Source: Spartobacteria bacterium (lineage in GTDB: Bacteria > Verrucomicrobiota > Verrucomicrobiia > Chthoniobacterales > Chthoniobacteraceae). From it: a stretch of DNA of 64,000 nucleotides. The position numbers and the translations under genes are program-made. Below are positions 19,990 to 29,220 of this stretch, piece by piece (positions within the stretch are counted from its first letter, which is position 1; every line of letters starts with the position of its first letter). The stretch is from contig JAJPII010000002.1 of NCBI GenBank assembly GCA_021324825.1, positions 1 to 64,000 on the forward strand, written 5' to 3'. The notes beneath the pieces are model-generated. The model saw nothing but the letters and a program-made list of their open reading frames with translations. It did no database searches and was not told the origin of the DNA.

Positions 19990-20952
19990 CTAATGAGCTT
20001 TTTCAGCCCCGGAAGAGGTAACGTTCAGGTTTTCCCCCGTCTTCAAGTTTTGTATTAGGGCGTGTGCGGCGTCGATGTCAATCAATTTATATTGGACAGT
20101 GGGTTCGGGATTGATGGAAAAAGCTTTATCTTTCTTGACCTGGATATCGGTCGAGCCTCTCCACAGGTATTTGAAGAGACCAAAGGAGTCGGGCGAATCG
20201 ATGACTTTGTCCAAAATGAGCGTCAGATTTTGCTGGGTCTCGATGTTCTGGATCGTCAATTCGGAGTCGTCGATACCCACGCCGTTCGCGTCGGTGTGGG
20301 TCTTCTTGTCGAACTTGATGATCTTGAATTTGGTTCCGAGAATCTGGTCGCCGGCTTTCAGGAACTGGCTCGGCTGGCGGACGTCGATGGTGTTGATCTG
20401 GAAGGTGTCCGCGTCATACGCCGCGAATTTGAGCCGGAAGGGGATTTTGATGAAACGCGCCAGCCGTAGCTTGGTCCAATAAGGGGGATGCGAGTTGGGG
20501 TCGTTGGGATCGCAATTCCATTTCCATTTTTCAAGATTGGAGAATCCGTCCGAGCTCGGGTCGTCTTCCAGGGCGTTCGGGTCGAGGGGGTCGAGGTTAT
20601 GCTCGTAAAACCAGTCGTTGGGGATGGGCGGATGGAATTGGAAGGGGGTGGTCTTTGGGTTGACCAGCTTGATGGCTCCCGCTACGCGGTAGAGAATATA
20701 GGCTTGGGAAACGTAGAGGGAACTGGGATAAGTCTTCCACGCGGGCGGGTTCAGGGCTTCCTGCTTGGCGGTCTTGATCCTGGCGGCGTCGGAAGGAGGT
20801 ATCGCGCGGTTTATCTTCACCTCGCCGCCGATCCGGGCGAAGATGTCGGAGAACGCTTGGGCGCGCAGGATGAGAAAGGTCGCCACTCCGCAAAGAAGCG
20901 CGGAGAAGCATATCAGGATGAATTGCTCGTAGTTTTTTTTAAGCCACTGCAT
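19990..20952 (-). CDS. Amuc_1099-family pilus-like system protein
   Basis: 320 residues with a single N-terminal membrane anchor (FILICFSALLCGVATFLI, about residues 11-28) and a large periplasmic region without enzyme motifs. It contains the sequence NLDPLDPNALEDDPSSDGFS followed by NLEKW, a calcium-binding-like Asp-rich stretch typical of verrucomicrobial envelope proteins. Assignment rests on its place between the Amuc_1100 and Amuc_1098 family genes and on its size. It is probably a periplasmic connector of the pilus-like machine. Confidence 0.85.
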   Translation of the reverse strand: MQWLKKNYEQFILICFSALLCGVATFLILRAQAFSDIFARIGGEVKINRAIPPSDAARIKTAKQEALNPPAWKTYPSSLYVSQAYILYRVAGAIKLVNPKTTPFQFHPPIPNDWFYEHNLDPLDPNALEDDPSSDGFSNLEKWKWNCDPNDPNSHPPYWTKLRLARFIKIPFRLKFAAYDADTFQINTIDVRQPSQFLKAGDQILGTKFKIIKFDKKTHTDANGVGIDDSELTIQNIETQQNLTLILDKVIDSPDSFGLFKYLWRGSTDIQVKKDKAFSINPEPTVQYKLIDIDAAHALIQNLKTGENLNVTSSGAEKAH

Positions 20953-20982
20953 GGTTTAAACTTGGTTTAAACTGGTTCAAAC
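20952..20982. repeat. Three tandem ten-base repeats between two pilus-like genes
   Basis: TGGTTTAAAC occurs at about 20952-20961 and 20963-20972, and a variant TGGTTCAAAC follows at 20973-20982. Together they fill most of the 34-base gap upstream of the Amuc_1099-family start. On the coding strand this is GTTTAAACCA-type sequence directly before the ATG. It may reflect slippage or a small regulatory site. Confidence 0.6.
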
Positions 20983-20986
20983 TGAT

Positions 20987-21898
20987 TTAGGCGCCCGGCG
21001 CGGGGGTTGCGAATTCCACGATGTCGATGCGCATGACGACGCTGATGGATTCCTTGCCAAGAACGAATTCGATGGCGTTTTTCTCACCCTCCTGGCTGAC
21101 GCCGGCCAGGCCGTCCGGCTTGGGAGTGCCGGGCGGGCCCGCTTCGGCGGTTTCGCGAGGGGGGCCCTTGGTCTTGGAATTCGTTATCGCCAGGGTGCGG
21201 ACGACAAAAAACTGATCCTTGCTGTGAACAATGCTATTCAGGAACCGCCTGAATTGGTTCTGGCCGCCCGTGAACTGCACTTCAAACGGGTAATAGGAAA
21301 CCAGGGGCGAACCGGCCCCGGGTTTTGCCCCCTTGGCGGGAGCCGCGGGCTGCGCGCCGCTTTCCTCGACCAGCGGCGTCCTGTTCACCGAGACGATGGA
21401 GGAGACTTTGGAGTCGAGCAATTCGTTCAGGATGATCTGGACGCCCTTCAATTGCCGGTCAAGCGGCGACGCGGCGGCGTCGGAGGGCGGGGAATCCCGA
21501 TAGGCGTCGAAACCGAGGTAGAAATTCTGCGGCAGTTTCAGCCCGCCCGCGACGGCTTTGCCGACATAGTCGGCGGCTGCTTCTTTGAGTTCCTCCTGAA
21601 ACTGGGGGGGGGTCATCGGTTGCAAGCGCCGGTTCCATGCGGTGAGGCTTGCCTGGAGATCGGCGGAGTCGCGCGCATAGACGTCGCGCTGGGCTTTGTA
21701 GGCTTTCAGGTTGGCGTCGTCGGGGTAGGGAACAAGGGTTTGCAGTCTTACGAGTTCGGTCGCCTGTTTTTCATAGTCGTCGGAGGTGTCGGAGTAGGCC
21801 GACCAGGAGGTATAGAGCAGATACCCCAGCCCGATGACCGCAACGGCCATGAAAGCGAAGAAGCCCGCCAGGAATTTGTTATTTCGCGCCCAGGTCAT
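20987..21898 (-). CDS. Amuc_1100-family pilus-like protein
   Basis: 303 residues (Akkermansia Amuc_1100 is about 317). One N-terminal membrane segment (FLAGFFAFMAVAVIGLGYLL, residues 8-30) is followed by a coiled stretch (DTSDDYEKQATELVRLQ) and a periplasmic PilO-like alpha/beta domain (YYPFEVQFTGGQNQFRRFLN). In Akkermansia the corresponding protein is an outer-surface pilus-associated protein that signals through TLR2. No host role can be inferred here. Its start overlaps the stop of the Amuc_1101-family gene by 20 bases. Confidence 0.9.
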   Translation of the reverse strand: MTWARNNKFLAGFFAFMAVAVIGLGYLLYTSWSAYSDTSDDYEKQATELVRLQTLVPYPDDANLKAYKAQRDVYARDSADLQASLTAWNRRLQPMTPPQFQEELKEAAADYVGKAVAGGLKLPQNFYLGFDAYRDSPPSDAAASPLDRQLKGVQIILNELLDSKVSSIVSVNRTPLVEESGAQPAAPAKGAKPGAGSPLVSYYPFEVQFTGGQNQFRRFLNSIVHSKDQFFVVRTLAITNSKTKGPPRETAEAGPPGTPKPDGLAGVSQEGEKNAIEFVLGKESISVVMRIDIVEFATPAPGA

Positions 21899-23609
21899 TC
21901 CAGTTGATCGCTTTTTTCAGTTTCAGGTCGAATTCGTAGGGAAAAGCCCAGTCCGACTTCGTCGGCTCGACGCGGACGGGGTTTACCTCCACGAGTTTCG
22001 TCAGGTCGATTGTGAAATAAGGGGATGCGGCCAGATTCGTAAGGTATTCGTGGACGATCTCCAGGCCCTTTGGATTATCCGGGTCCTCGATGTATAAACC
22101 GCGAAGGCGCAGGCCGGGAACGCCCTTCCCGTTGATGGGGTTCGCCACGCCCTTGCCGTCGCCGCCGACGGATATCATGGCCGGCTCCATCTGGGTGACC
22201 CAGATGAATTTCTTTGGCAGCCGCAAATTCAAGTCGTCGATGATCCGCACCCAGAATTCCCGTTCCTCGACCGCCTGCTGGAAGGGCGCGGTCTGTTGCT
22301 TGATGCCCTGGATTTCCTTCGTCACGGCGTCGAGACGGGTCTGGAAGCTCGTCAAAGTGGCGACCTTCGGCTTGAGGGGATTTTCCAGCACGGCCTTTTC
22401 CACCTGGGCGGCGCGGTCGTAGTAGAGCCAGAGGCCGAGAAGGCAGAGCAGGCCGCAGACGCCCGCGAGGACGATGAAGGGGCGGCGCTCGGCAAGCTGC
22501 TGGTTTCGGATGACGCTGGCCGGGAGCAGGTTCAGCTCCATCGGGCATTCGCTGATGGAGTGCAGGGCGAGGCCGACGAGTTCGCCCATGAAGTGGGCGC
22601 TCTTGGCGAGTTCCTCCGGCGGGACGGAGCCGGCCATGGAGACGTTGCTGAAGGGGGTGAAGAACTCGACTGGAAGCTGGAGTTTTTCCTGGAAGAATTC
22701 CCGCATGTATGGGAGGCTTGTCGAGCCGCCGCAGAGGAAGACCTGGGAGGGCTGGTCGCCGTGCTGCTGGGCGCGGTAGAAGGTGATGGAGCGGGAGATT
22801 TCCCCGTGGAGCCGGGTCATCGTGTTGCGGATGACCTTGGAGACGCGGGCGACATCCGGGTCCGACGGCTCGGCGTACGAGCCGCCCAGGCTCACGAAGC
22901 CGGAGGTCTTCTTCCGCGCCTCGGCGGCGCTGAACGGCTCGTTGAAATCCTTGGCGATGGCCGCGGTGATGGTCGTGCCGCCGATCTGGATGCTGCGGGT
23001 GAAGACCTTGGGCGCATCGACGAAGATGAGGTTCGTGGTGCGCGCGCCGATGTCGATCAAGAGCGAACAGCCGGTGCGGTCGCTGCAATTGTAGCGAAAG
23101 GAGTTGTAGAGAGCCATCGGCGCCACGTCGACGACGGCGGTGGCGAGGCCGGAACTCTCGACGCTGGCGTTGATGTCGTCGAGCAGATCGGCCTTGATGG
23201 CGACGAGGACGACTTCCAGTTTGTTGTCGTGGCTGGGGCCTTCCACGAGCTGGTAATCCCACACGACTTCATTGATCGGGAAGGGGACGTTTTGCTGCGC
23301 CTCAAACGTGATGATCTGCTCGACCTGGCTCTCCTCGACCGGGGGGAGCTTCACGAAACGGGTGAAGACCGATTGCCCGGCGATGGCGTAGTTCACCTTG
23401 CCGCTCTTCAGGTTCAGGGATGCCATCATCTCCTGGATGGCGATCCTCGACTGCGGGATGCGGGAGGCTTCGGCCGCCGGGTCGGCCAGCAACTCTGTTA
23501 TTCGGAAGCCTTGAAGAACGAGGCCGCCCTTTTCGCCCGTCTTGAACTCAGCCAGACTAATTGTCTGCGTGCCGAGGTTCAGTGCCAGGATGCGGGTCGG
23601 CGCGGGCAT
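21879..23609 (-). CDS. Amuc_1101-family PilM-like ATPase fused to a PilN-like anchor
   Basis: 576 residues. The N-terminal 350 form an actin/FtsA-like PilM fold, with phosphate-1 strand LNLGTQTISLAEF, LLIDIGARTTNLIFVD as phosphate-2 and VFLCGGSTSLPYM as the adenosine motif. A membrane segment (PFIVLAGVCGLLCLLGLWLYY, about 376-397) and a periplasmic PilN-like region with a coiled start follow. Proteobacterial systems use separate PilM and PilN, so this is a natural fusion. It would sit under the inner membrane and hold the Amuc_1099/1100 proteins. It begins 33 bases after the Amuc_1102-family stop. Confidence 0.9.
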   Translation of the reverse strand: MPAPTRILALNLGTQTISLAEFKTGEKGGLVLQGFRITELLADPAAEASRIPQSRIAIQEMMASLNLKSGKVNYAIAGQSVFTRFVKLPPVEESQVEQIITFEAQQNVPFPINEVVWDYQLVEGPSHDNKLEVVLVAIKADLLDDINASVESSGLATAVVDVAPMALYNSFRYNCSDRTGCSLLIDIGARTTNLIFVDAPKVFTRSIQIGGTTITAAIAKDFNEPFSAAEARKKTSGFVSLGGSYAEPSDPDVARVSKVIRNTMTRLHGEISRSITFYRAQQHGDQPSQVFLCGGSTSLPYMREFFQEKLQLPVEFFTPFSNVSMAGSVPPEELAKSAHFMGELVGLALHSISECPMELNLLPASVIRNQQLAERRPFIVLAGVCGLLCLLGLWLYYDRAAQVEKAVLENPLKPKVATLTSFQTRLDAVTKEIQGIKQQTAPFQQAVEEREFWVRIIDDLNLRLPKKFIWVTQMEPAMISVGGDGKGVANPINGKGVPGLRLRGLYIEDPDNPKGLEIVHEYLTNLAASPYFTIDLTKLVEVNPVRVEPTKSDWAFPYEFDLKLKKAINWNDLGAK

Positions 23610-23642
23610 GAAGGAGGATATAGGAGGATATGCGAGCGGTGC

Positions 23643-24206
23643 TTAGTGGGCGGGTTTGAGCGCCTCGTATCGATCCCAATAAAGCGGGGCGAAAGGCGTC
23701 TCGCTCTTGTTAAGAACCATCCCGGTGGTCTGCTGCATGGTCTGCCACCATTCGCGATTCTGCGCAAACTTGAAACTCTTCTCCGCCACGACCTGGCCCT
23801 TGTTCAGAATCTGTACGCCGACGTTCTGGACCTCGGCGCCGGTGAGCGGGCGGTTGTCGAGCAGCCGCATGATTGTCCGCGGCGAGACGTAGACCACCGA
23901 ATAGAGTTCGCGGCCGGCGGGGACGTCGACGTGGGTCACATCGCCGGCCAGCAGTTTCCCGGCGAAGAGGATGTAATACTTGAACTGGAGTTCATCCGTG
24001 GATACCGGACGCGCCTGGAACTGGACTTCGACCTCGAGCCAGCGCCCGGGATCGGGGGTGCGTTTATCCGACATGCCGAAGTCGGGCGTGCGGACGACCT
24101 CGGGCGAGATCCTCGTTATCGAGTAGTCGCCGCGTTGCGCGAGGGCCGCGCCGGTCGAACCCAGGAAAAGAAGGAGGAGAAGGAGGGAAGCTCTGGTTGA
24201 TCTCAT
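23643..24206 (-). CDS. Amuc_1102-family pilus-like protein
   Basis: About 187 residues from ATG 24206, giving MRSTRAS and a signal sequence LLLLLFLGSTGAALAQ. An upstream in-frame ATG at 24236 adds ten serine-rich residues and is less likely. The mature part is beta-rich with no enzyme motif (YSITRISPEVVRTPDF, RWLEVEVQFQARP, REWWQTMQQTTGMVLNKSETP). It is the first gene of the five-gene pilus-like cluster. A periplasmic or surface role is likely, but the precise one is unknown. Confidence 0.87.
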   Translation of the reverse strand: MRSTRASLLLLLLFLGSTGAALAQRGDYSITRISPEVVRTPDFGMSDKRTPDPGRWLEVEVQFQARPVSTDELQFKYYILFAGKLLAGDVTHVDVPAGRELYSVVYVSPRTIMRLLDNRPLTGAEVQNVGVQILNKGQVVAEKSFKFAQNREWWQTMQQTTGMVLNKSETPFAPLYWDRYEALKPAH

Positions 24207-24305
24207 AGGGAGGGGGGAGGAGGAGGATGAACTCATCCAGATAGGGGTTTAAGACACTCTCGCGCCGTCCGCTAGCCTAAAATGCGCGCCGAAGGAAAAA
24301 AGTCC

Positions 24306-25256
24306 TTATCCCAAGCGGGACCGGAAGTAGTCGATGGTGAGCCTGATGCCTTCCTCGAACTCGATCTTCGGCTCCCAGCCAAGGACCTTCTTGGCGCGCG
24401 AAATGTCCGGCTGGCGAACCTTGGGATCGTCGACAGGAAGCGATTTGTGCTCGAGCGAGAGGTTCACCCCCATGATGCGGATGATCTCCTCGGCAAATTG
24501 TTTGATCGTCATCTCGCGCGGGTTGCCGATGTTGACGGGCTCGTGGAATTTGCTCATGGCGAGTTTGTAGATGCCGTCGATCAAATCGGAGACGTAACAG
24601 AAGCTGCGCGTCTGGCTGCCGTCGCCAAAGATGGTGAGCGGCACGCCGTTGAGCGCCTGCCCTATGAATGCGGGCACCACGCGGCCATCCGCCAGGCGCA
24701 TGCGAGGGCCGTACGTGTTGAAGATGCGGACGATCTTCGTATCGACGTGGTGGTAGCGGTGGTAAGCCATCGTCATCGCCTCGGCGAAACGCTTCGCCTC
24801 GTCATAAACGCCGCGCGGCCCTATCGGATTCACGTTGCCCCAGTAGTTCTCGTTCTGCGGATGCTCCAGCGGGTCGCCGTAGGTTTCCGAAGTGGAGGCC
24901 AGGAGGAAGGTGGCCCGCTTGTCCTTCGCGAGGCCGAGGGCGTTGTGCGTGCCGAGCGCGCCGACCTTCAAGGTGGGAATCGGCAGTTCCAGATAATCAA
25001 TGGGGCTGGCCGGCGAGGCGAAGTGGAAGACGAAGTTGATGTCATCGGGCACGAAGAGGTACTGGGTCACGTCCTGGCGGATGAAGCGGTAATTCTCGTT
25101 GCCCGCCAGGTGCTCGATGTTCGCGGGATCGCCGGTGATGAAGTTGTCGATGGCGATGACGCGGTGCCCTTCCTTCAACAGGCGATCCGTCAGGTGCGAG
25201 CCGAGAAAACCGGCGCCGCCGGTGACGAGTGAGGTGAGCTGCCGGGAGAATTTCAT
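24306..25256 (-). CDS. UDP-glucuronate decarboxylase-type NAD-dependent sugar epimerase
   Basis: 316 residues, an extended short-chain dehydrogenase. The Rossmann motif is [12 protein letters not shown], Asp binds the ribose in [11 protein letters not shown], and Ser/Tyr/Lys lie in [12 protein letters not shown] and [11 protein letters not shown]. The motifs [12 protein letters not shown] and [10 protein letters not shown] are typical of UXS, which converts UDP-glucuronate to UDP-xylose. It precedes nothing cotranscribed downstream. The sugar transferase gene lies 32 bases upstream in the same direction, suggesting an exopolysaccharide pair. Confidence 0.9.
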   Translation of the reverse strand: MKFSRQLTSLVTGGAGFLGSHLTDRLLKEGHRVIAIDNFITGDPANIEHLAGNENYRFIRQDVTQYLFVPDDINFVFHFASPASPIDYLELPIPTLKVGALGTHNALGLAKDKRATFLLASTSETYGDPLEHPQNENYWGNVNPIGPRGVYDEAKRFAEAMTMAYHRYHHVDTKIVRIFNTYGPRMRLADGRVVPAFIGQALNGVPLTIFGDGSQTRSFCYVSDLIDGIYKLAMSKFHEPVNIGNPREMTIKQFAEEIIRIMGVNLSLEHKSLPVDDPKVRQPDISRAKKVLGWEPKIEFEEGIRLTIDYFRSRLG

Positions 25257-25288
25257 TGGTTGTTCTTTCTAAGTTGGATGCGCGAAAG

Positions 25289-26677
25289 TCATCTCGCGCC
25301 AAGGCCGAGGATTACCACAGGAATCGTTTTGAGCAAGATTTTCAGATCGAGCCAGATCGACCAATTATCAATGTATTTCAAATCGAGCCGCACCCATTCC
25401 TTGAAGTCATTCACCTCGTTGCGTCCGCTTACCTGCCACAGGCAGGTCAACCCGGGCTTCACGCTCAGCCTGCGGCGTTGCGCGGCGCTCTCGAATTTCT
25501 CGACTTCATAGACGGGCAGCGGGCGCGGCCCCACGAGGCTCATGTGGCCCTGGAGGACGTTGATGAGCTGGGGCAGCTCGTCGATGCTCGTCATCCGCAG
25601 CCACCGCCCGAAACGGGTTACGCGCGGGTCGCCGTCCACCTTGAACACCGGGCCGGACATCTCGTTGTGCGGTTCCAGTTCGGAGCGCCGCGACTCGGCG
25701 TTCGTGTGCATGGAGCGAAATTTATACATGAGGAAGGGTTTGCCGTGCTTGCCCGCGCGCCATTGGCGGAAAACAACCGCCCCCGGAGAGGTGAGCAGGA
25801 TGCCTGCCGCCGCCACGGTGAAGACGGGCGAAAGCAGCACGAGCGCGGCCAGCGCGCCCGCGAAGTCCATCGCGTTCTTCAAGAGGAGCGCCCATGACAT
25901 GACGGGCGTGGTGCGGAAGACGATCATGGGACGCGTCCCGAGGAGTTCGAAGTCCGGCCGGGCGATGGATGTCTTGACGAAATCGGCCACGAGCCACGCC
26001 TCGACCCCCTCTATCTCGCATGCTGCTATCGCTTCCTGCAGCCGGTCGAGATGCCCGTGCCCGCCCGCGAAGAAAACGCGGCTCACGGCGTGGTTGTGCA
26101 GCGCCTCGACCAGCGCGCCGGTCGGCTGCGTCTCGATATCGAACTCGGCGATGATCTCGATGTTCATCCGCGGATCGTCCGCGAAGGTCCGGCGCAGTTG
26201 CCGCATATCCGCGGGCACGCCCGCCAGCAGGACGTTCTCGCGGAAGCGCCCCCTCTTCGCCCAGTGCTTGACATAGTGGTTCGTGACGCGTTCCCGGGCG
26301 AAAAGGAAGGTTGCGCCGAGGCCGAAAAACGTGAGCACGACCGCCCGGCTGGGAAAATCCAGGCGCAGAAACACCACGCAACCGGCGACGAGCAGGCAGA
26401 ACCAGAATGCCGCCATCGCCATCTGGGAAAAGGATTTCCAGGCGGTCTTTTGCAGCGGGTGGCTGTAGAAACCCTGAAGCTCGAGGATGATGGGGCCGAA
26501 CGGCACGATGATGAAGAGGAGCCACCTGAACTCCGAAAAGGGAAGGATGGGCCGGTTGCGGAACCACGTTATCTCGTGATAGCGGAGCGTGTGCGCGGCC
26601 CAGAAGGCCAGCACGAGGAGCGCGCCGTCCAGGATTTGCTGGAACTGCACGTTGAGGTCTTGTTTTCGCCCGAGCAT
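25289..26677 (-). CDS. Exopolysaccharide polyprenyl-phosphate sugar transferase
   Basis: 462 residues. Four N-terminal membrane segments (about 15-120), a CoA-binding-like Rossmann region (ENVLLAGVPADMRQLRR), a fifth membrane segment (about 265-290) and the C-terminal bacterial sugar transferase domain. That domain has VVFRQWRAGKHGKPFLMYKF, a PRVTRFGRWLRMTSIDELPQ core and VKPGLTCLWQVSGRN. It transfers the first sugar phosphate to undecaprenyl phosphate for extracellular polysaccharide assembly. Its start lies only 18 bases from the divergent aroD start, so promoters must overlap or reach into coding sequence. Confidence 0.92.
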   Translation of the reverse strand: MLGRKQDLNVQFQQILDGALLVLAFWAAHTLRYHEITWFRNRPILPFSEFRWLLFIIVPFGPIILELQGFYSHPLQKTAWKSFSQMAMAAFWFCLLVAGCVVFLRLDFPSRAVVLTFFGLGATFLFARERVTNHYVKHWAKRGRFRENVLLAGVPADMRQLRRTFADDPRMNIEIIAEFDIETQPTGALVEALHNHAVSRVFFAGGHGHLDRLQEAIAACEIEGVEAWLVADFVKTSIARPDFELLGTRPMIVFRTTPVMSWALLLKNAMDFAGALAALVLLSPVFTVAAAGILLTSPGAVVFRQWRAGKHGKPFLMYKFRSMHTNAESRRSELEPHNEMSGPVFKVDGDPRVTRFGRWLRMTSIDELPQLINVLQGHMSLVGPRPLPVYEVEKFESAAQRRRLSVKPGLTCLWQVSGRNEVNDFKEWVRLDLKYIDNWSIWLDLKILLKTIPVVILGLGAR

Positions 26678-26695
26678 TGAACGTAGGTATATCGC

Positions 26696-27427
26696 ATGCC
26701 TTCGGTGGAAATAGCCAATGTTTTGTCATGCGGCGGCTGCGTTGTGGGCGCGGTGCATACGCCGGCGGGCCTCCGCGAGGCCTTGCGGCTGCGGCGCGGC
26801 GCCGTCGATTTCCTGGAGATCCGCGCGGACGCTTTCGCCGGCCAGGAGGCGCGGTTGCTCGCAAAACTGCCCGCTCTCGCCGCTCCTCTTATAGTGACCG
26901 CCCGCCATCCCCTGGAAGGAGGGGGTGGCGCCCTGTCCGCCGCGCGCCGGGTCGGGCTTCAGGAGACATTCCTCCCGCACGCGGCGTTGATCGACGTGGA
27001 ACTTCGTTCGCTTGGGCCGATGCAAGGAGTCATCCGGCAGGCCCGGGCCGCCGGGGTAGGCGTCATCCTTTCCCATCACGACTTTAAAAAAACGCCGTCC
27101 GCCGCCGTTCTCCGCAAACTGGCTCTCCGCGCCGCCGAAGCCGGGGCGGATGTCTTCAAGGTCGCCGCCTTCACCGGCGCCGTCCGGGACTTGCGGGTGC
27201 TGCTCGACTTTCTGGATGGGGAAAAAAGAGTTCCTCTCAGCGTCATGGGGATGGGGCCGTTCGGCAAAATCTCCCGGCTGCTTTTCGCCCGGGCGGGTTC
27301 CGTTTTGAATTACGGATTTTTGGATCAAAGCCAGGTTGCCGGGCAATGGCCCGCGGGGTTGTTGAAGGAGCGGATCGCCGAGATTACGTCTGGCTGTGCG
27401 TCTGCGCGGGATGCAGCACCCGCATGA
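26696..27427 (+). CDS. aroD: Type I 3-dehydroquinate dehydratase
   Basis: 243 residues, class I barrel enzyme of the shikimate pathway using a Schiff-base lysine. Family marks are VDFLEIRADAF, LIVTARHPLEGG, catalytic His in ILSHHDFKKTP, Schiff-base Lys in ADVFKVAAFTG and SVMGMGPFGKISR. The N-terminus before VVGAVHTP is longer than needed, so a GTG nearer to that motif could be the true start and would ease the 18-base gap to the divergent gene. Its 3' end overlaps the convergent receiver gene by 44 bases. Confidence 0.92.
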   Translation: MPSVEIANVLSCGGCVVGAVHTPAGLREALRLRRGAVDFLEIRADAFAGQEARLLAKLPALAAPLIVTARHPLEGGGGALSAARRVGLQETFLPHAALIDVELRSLGPMQGVIRQARAAGVGVILSHHDFKKTPSAAVLRKLALRAAEAGADVFKVAAFTGAVRDLRVLLDFLDGEKRVPLSVMGMGPFGKISRLLFARAGSVLNYGFLDQSQVAGQWPAGLLKERIAEITSGCASARDAAPA

Positions 27428-27764
27428 CCGCCGAATAGATTTCGCTGGGTCCCAGCCCCTTGCTGACGTAGCCGTTCGCGCCCGCGAAGCGCGCCGTCTG
27501 CATCATCTCCTCGTCGTAGCCCATGCCGGTGAAGATGATGATGGGAAGTTCCGCGTAACGCGAACGCAGGATGGAAATGAGGGTGAGCCCGTCGATCTTG
27601 GGCATGCCGATGTCGAGAATGACCGCGTCGCACGGGTTCAGGTCGAGCCACGACTCGACCTTGGAACTGTCGGTCAGCGCGGCGCAGACGTGGCCCTTGT
27701 TGCGGAGATACGATACGAGAAAACGGTTGAGAAGGCGGTTGTCATCTACGACGAGGAAGTTCAT
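27384..27764 (-). CDS. Stand-alone response regulator receiver (CheY-like)
   Basis: 126 residues from ATG 27762-27764, consisting of a receiver domain only. It has acidic pair MNFLVVDDNRLLNRF, phosphoacceptor Asp in AVILDIGMPKIDG, Thr in IIIFTGMG and Lys in GYVSKGLGP. Such single-domain regulators act by phospho-dependent protein binding or as phosphorelay shuttles. No kinase is adjacent. It overlaps the end of aroD on the opposite strand and lies 47 bases beyond the ureD stop. Confidence 0.88.
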   Translation of the reverse strand: MNFLVVDDNRLLNRFLVSYLRNKGHVCAALTDSSKVESWLDLNPCDAVILDIGMPKIDGLTLISILRSRYAELPIIIFTGMGYDEEMMQTARFAGANGYVSKGLGPSEIYSAVMRVLHPAQTHSQT

Positions 27765-27811
27765 GGCGTTCCTGCCTTTGGGAGCAGTAACTGTACCATT
27801 TTGCCCACCTC

Positions 27812-28645
27812 TCAAACCCGCCTGAAAGCCGGCTCCCGCCGTCCCGCCGCCGCATGGAACAGGCTCCGCGCGGAACGCAAGGCCTTGCGCAAATCCGGCC
27901 CCGTCCGCGCAAGGACCTTGACCACGCAGCCTCCACGGGAAAGCCGGCTGCAACCGAGCGTTGCGTCCGGCGTATTCAACGCCGCCGTTGTTTCCTGGAG
28001 CGTCTCGTCCTCGAAAAACGCGCGGCCAATCGCGAAGCAGCTCCCGTAATAGGCGGCGGGATAGAGCGCCCGCAAGGCATGGAGGCTCCCGTCCCCCGGG
28101 CTGAGGGAGAATTTCTCGCGGGCCGCGCGTTCTCCTCCATGGAAAATGTCCATCTCCCAATCGAGCGATTCAAAGAGGAAAACCTCTCCCGAAGCGACGC
28201 GCCCCGGCGCCAGCATCTCGAAATAGAGAAGCTCGCCGCCGGCGTCCGCCTCGATCCGCGTCCGCTGGCGGCAGCGCGAGCCGCCCTGCGGTATGAAGAG
28301 TTCGGGCCACACCTCGAGCCAGCCGCCGTCCTGCACTCGGAAATGTTGCTCCAGGAGCGCCTCGCCCTCCGGCATGCGGTGCGCCCGCTGGGCGGATGGC
28401 GCGGTGAGCAAAAGCCCGGCCCCCGTCTCCACCGTCACCGTGCAGCGGATCGCATCGCCCGAAAACAGGCCCGCCGTCGGGTTGACTGCGTTGACGACGA
28501 GGAGGTCGCCTTCCCAATGCGGCTTGCTGATGTGCATCGGCGCGCGGAAGGATTGCTCCCGCGGATAGCTTCGCCCATCCGCGCCGCGCGCGCACACCAG
28601 GTGGAGGTGGCCGTTCAGACGAAAAGCGCCTGTTCCCGCAGCCAC
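27812..28645 (-). CDS. ureD: Urease accessory protein UreD
   Basis: About 277 residues. It forms the UreDFG scaffold that delivers nickel to apo-urease. Conserved parts are [42 protein letters not shown] and [14 protein letters not shown]. The start is uncertain: no ATG fits, and GTG 28643-28645, overlapping ureG by 31 bases, keeps the family's N-terminal strand. ATG 28687 would overlap by 73 bases. Last gene of the urease cluster. Confidence 0.88.
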   Translation of the reverse strand: MAAGTGAFRLNGHLHLVCARGADGRSYPREQSFRAPMHISKPHWEGDLLVVNAVNPTAGLFSGDAIRCTVTVETGAGLLLTAPSAQRAHRMPEGEALLEQHFRVQDGGWLEVWPELFIPQGGSRCRQRTRIEADAGGELLYFEMLAPGRVASGEVFLFESLDWEMDIFHGGERAAREKFSLSPGDGSLHALRALYPAAYYGSCFAIGRAFFEDETLQETTAALNTPDATLGCSRLSRGGCVVKVLARTGPDLRKALRSARSLFHAAAGRREPAFRRV

Positions 28646-29220
28646 GCGAGGATGTCGGCTTTCCCTTTCTCCGACCTCAGGTCGCAAAAAAGGAACGGCC
28701 GGCCTTCGCGCATGCGCCGCGCGTCCCTCTCCATCACGCCAAGGTCCGCGCCGACGTAAGGCGCGAGGTCGGTTTTATTGATGAGCAGAAGGTCGCTGTG
28801 GCGTATGGCCGGGCCGCCCTTGCGCGGTATCTTGTCGCCCTCCGCCACGTCGATGACGTAGATGAACGCCTCGACCAGTTCGGGCGAAAACGTCGCGGAA
28901 AGATTGTCGCCGCCGCTCTCGATGAAGATGACATCCAGGTCCGCGTGCCGCCGCCGCAGTTCCGCGACCGCCTCCAGGTTCATGCTCGTGTCGTCCCGGA
29001 TCGCGGTATGCGGGCAGCCGCCCGTCTCGACGCCGATCACCCGCTCCTTGGGAAGCGCCTCGTTCCGCACGAGGAACTCCGCGTCCTCCCGCGTGTAGAT
29101 GTCGTTTGTCACCACCGCCAGCGAGAACTCCCCCCGCAGCCACTGGCAAAGCCGCAATGCCAGCATCGTCTTGCCCGAGCCGACCGGCCCGCCGATTCCT
29201 ATCCGCACCGGTTTGCTCAT
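28615..29220 (-). CDS. ureG: Urease accessory GTPase UreG
   Basis: 201 residues, the SIMIBI-class GTPase that powers nickel insertion into urease. P-loop GGPVGSGKT lies at residues 9-17. Other marks are [14 protein letters not shown], the metal-binding VETGGCPH (Cys-Pro-His), [20 protein letters not shown] and the base-specificity motif [13 protein letters not shown]. It overlaps ureF by four bases (29217-29220) and ureD at its end. Confidence 0.97.
   Translation of the reverse strand: MSKPVRIGIGGPVGSGKTMLALRLCQWLRGEFSLAVVTNDIYTREDAEFLVRNEALPKERVIGVETGGCPHTAIRDDTSMNLEAVAELRRRHADLDVIFIESGGDNLSATFSPELVEAFIYVIDVAEGDKIPRKGGPAIRHSDLLLINKTDLAPYVGADLGVMERDARRMREGRPFLFCDLRSEKGKADILAWLREQALFV

Noticed and set aside
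22296-24200. A 634-residue plus-strand open frame
   Set aside because: It is antisense to the PilM-like and Amuc_1102-family genes, with biased Asp/Glu/Gly composition and no motif.
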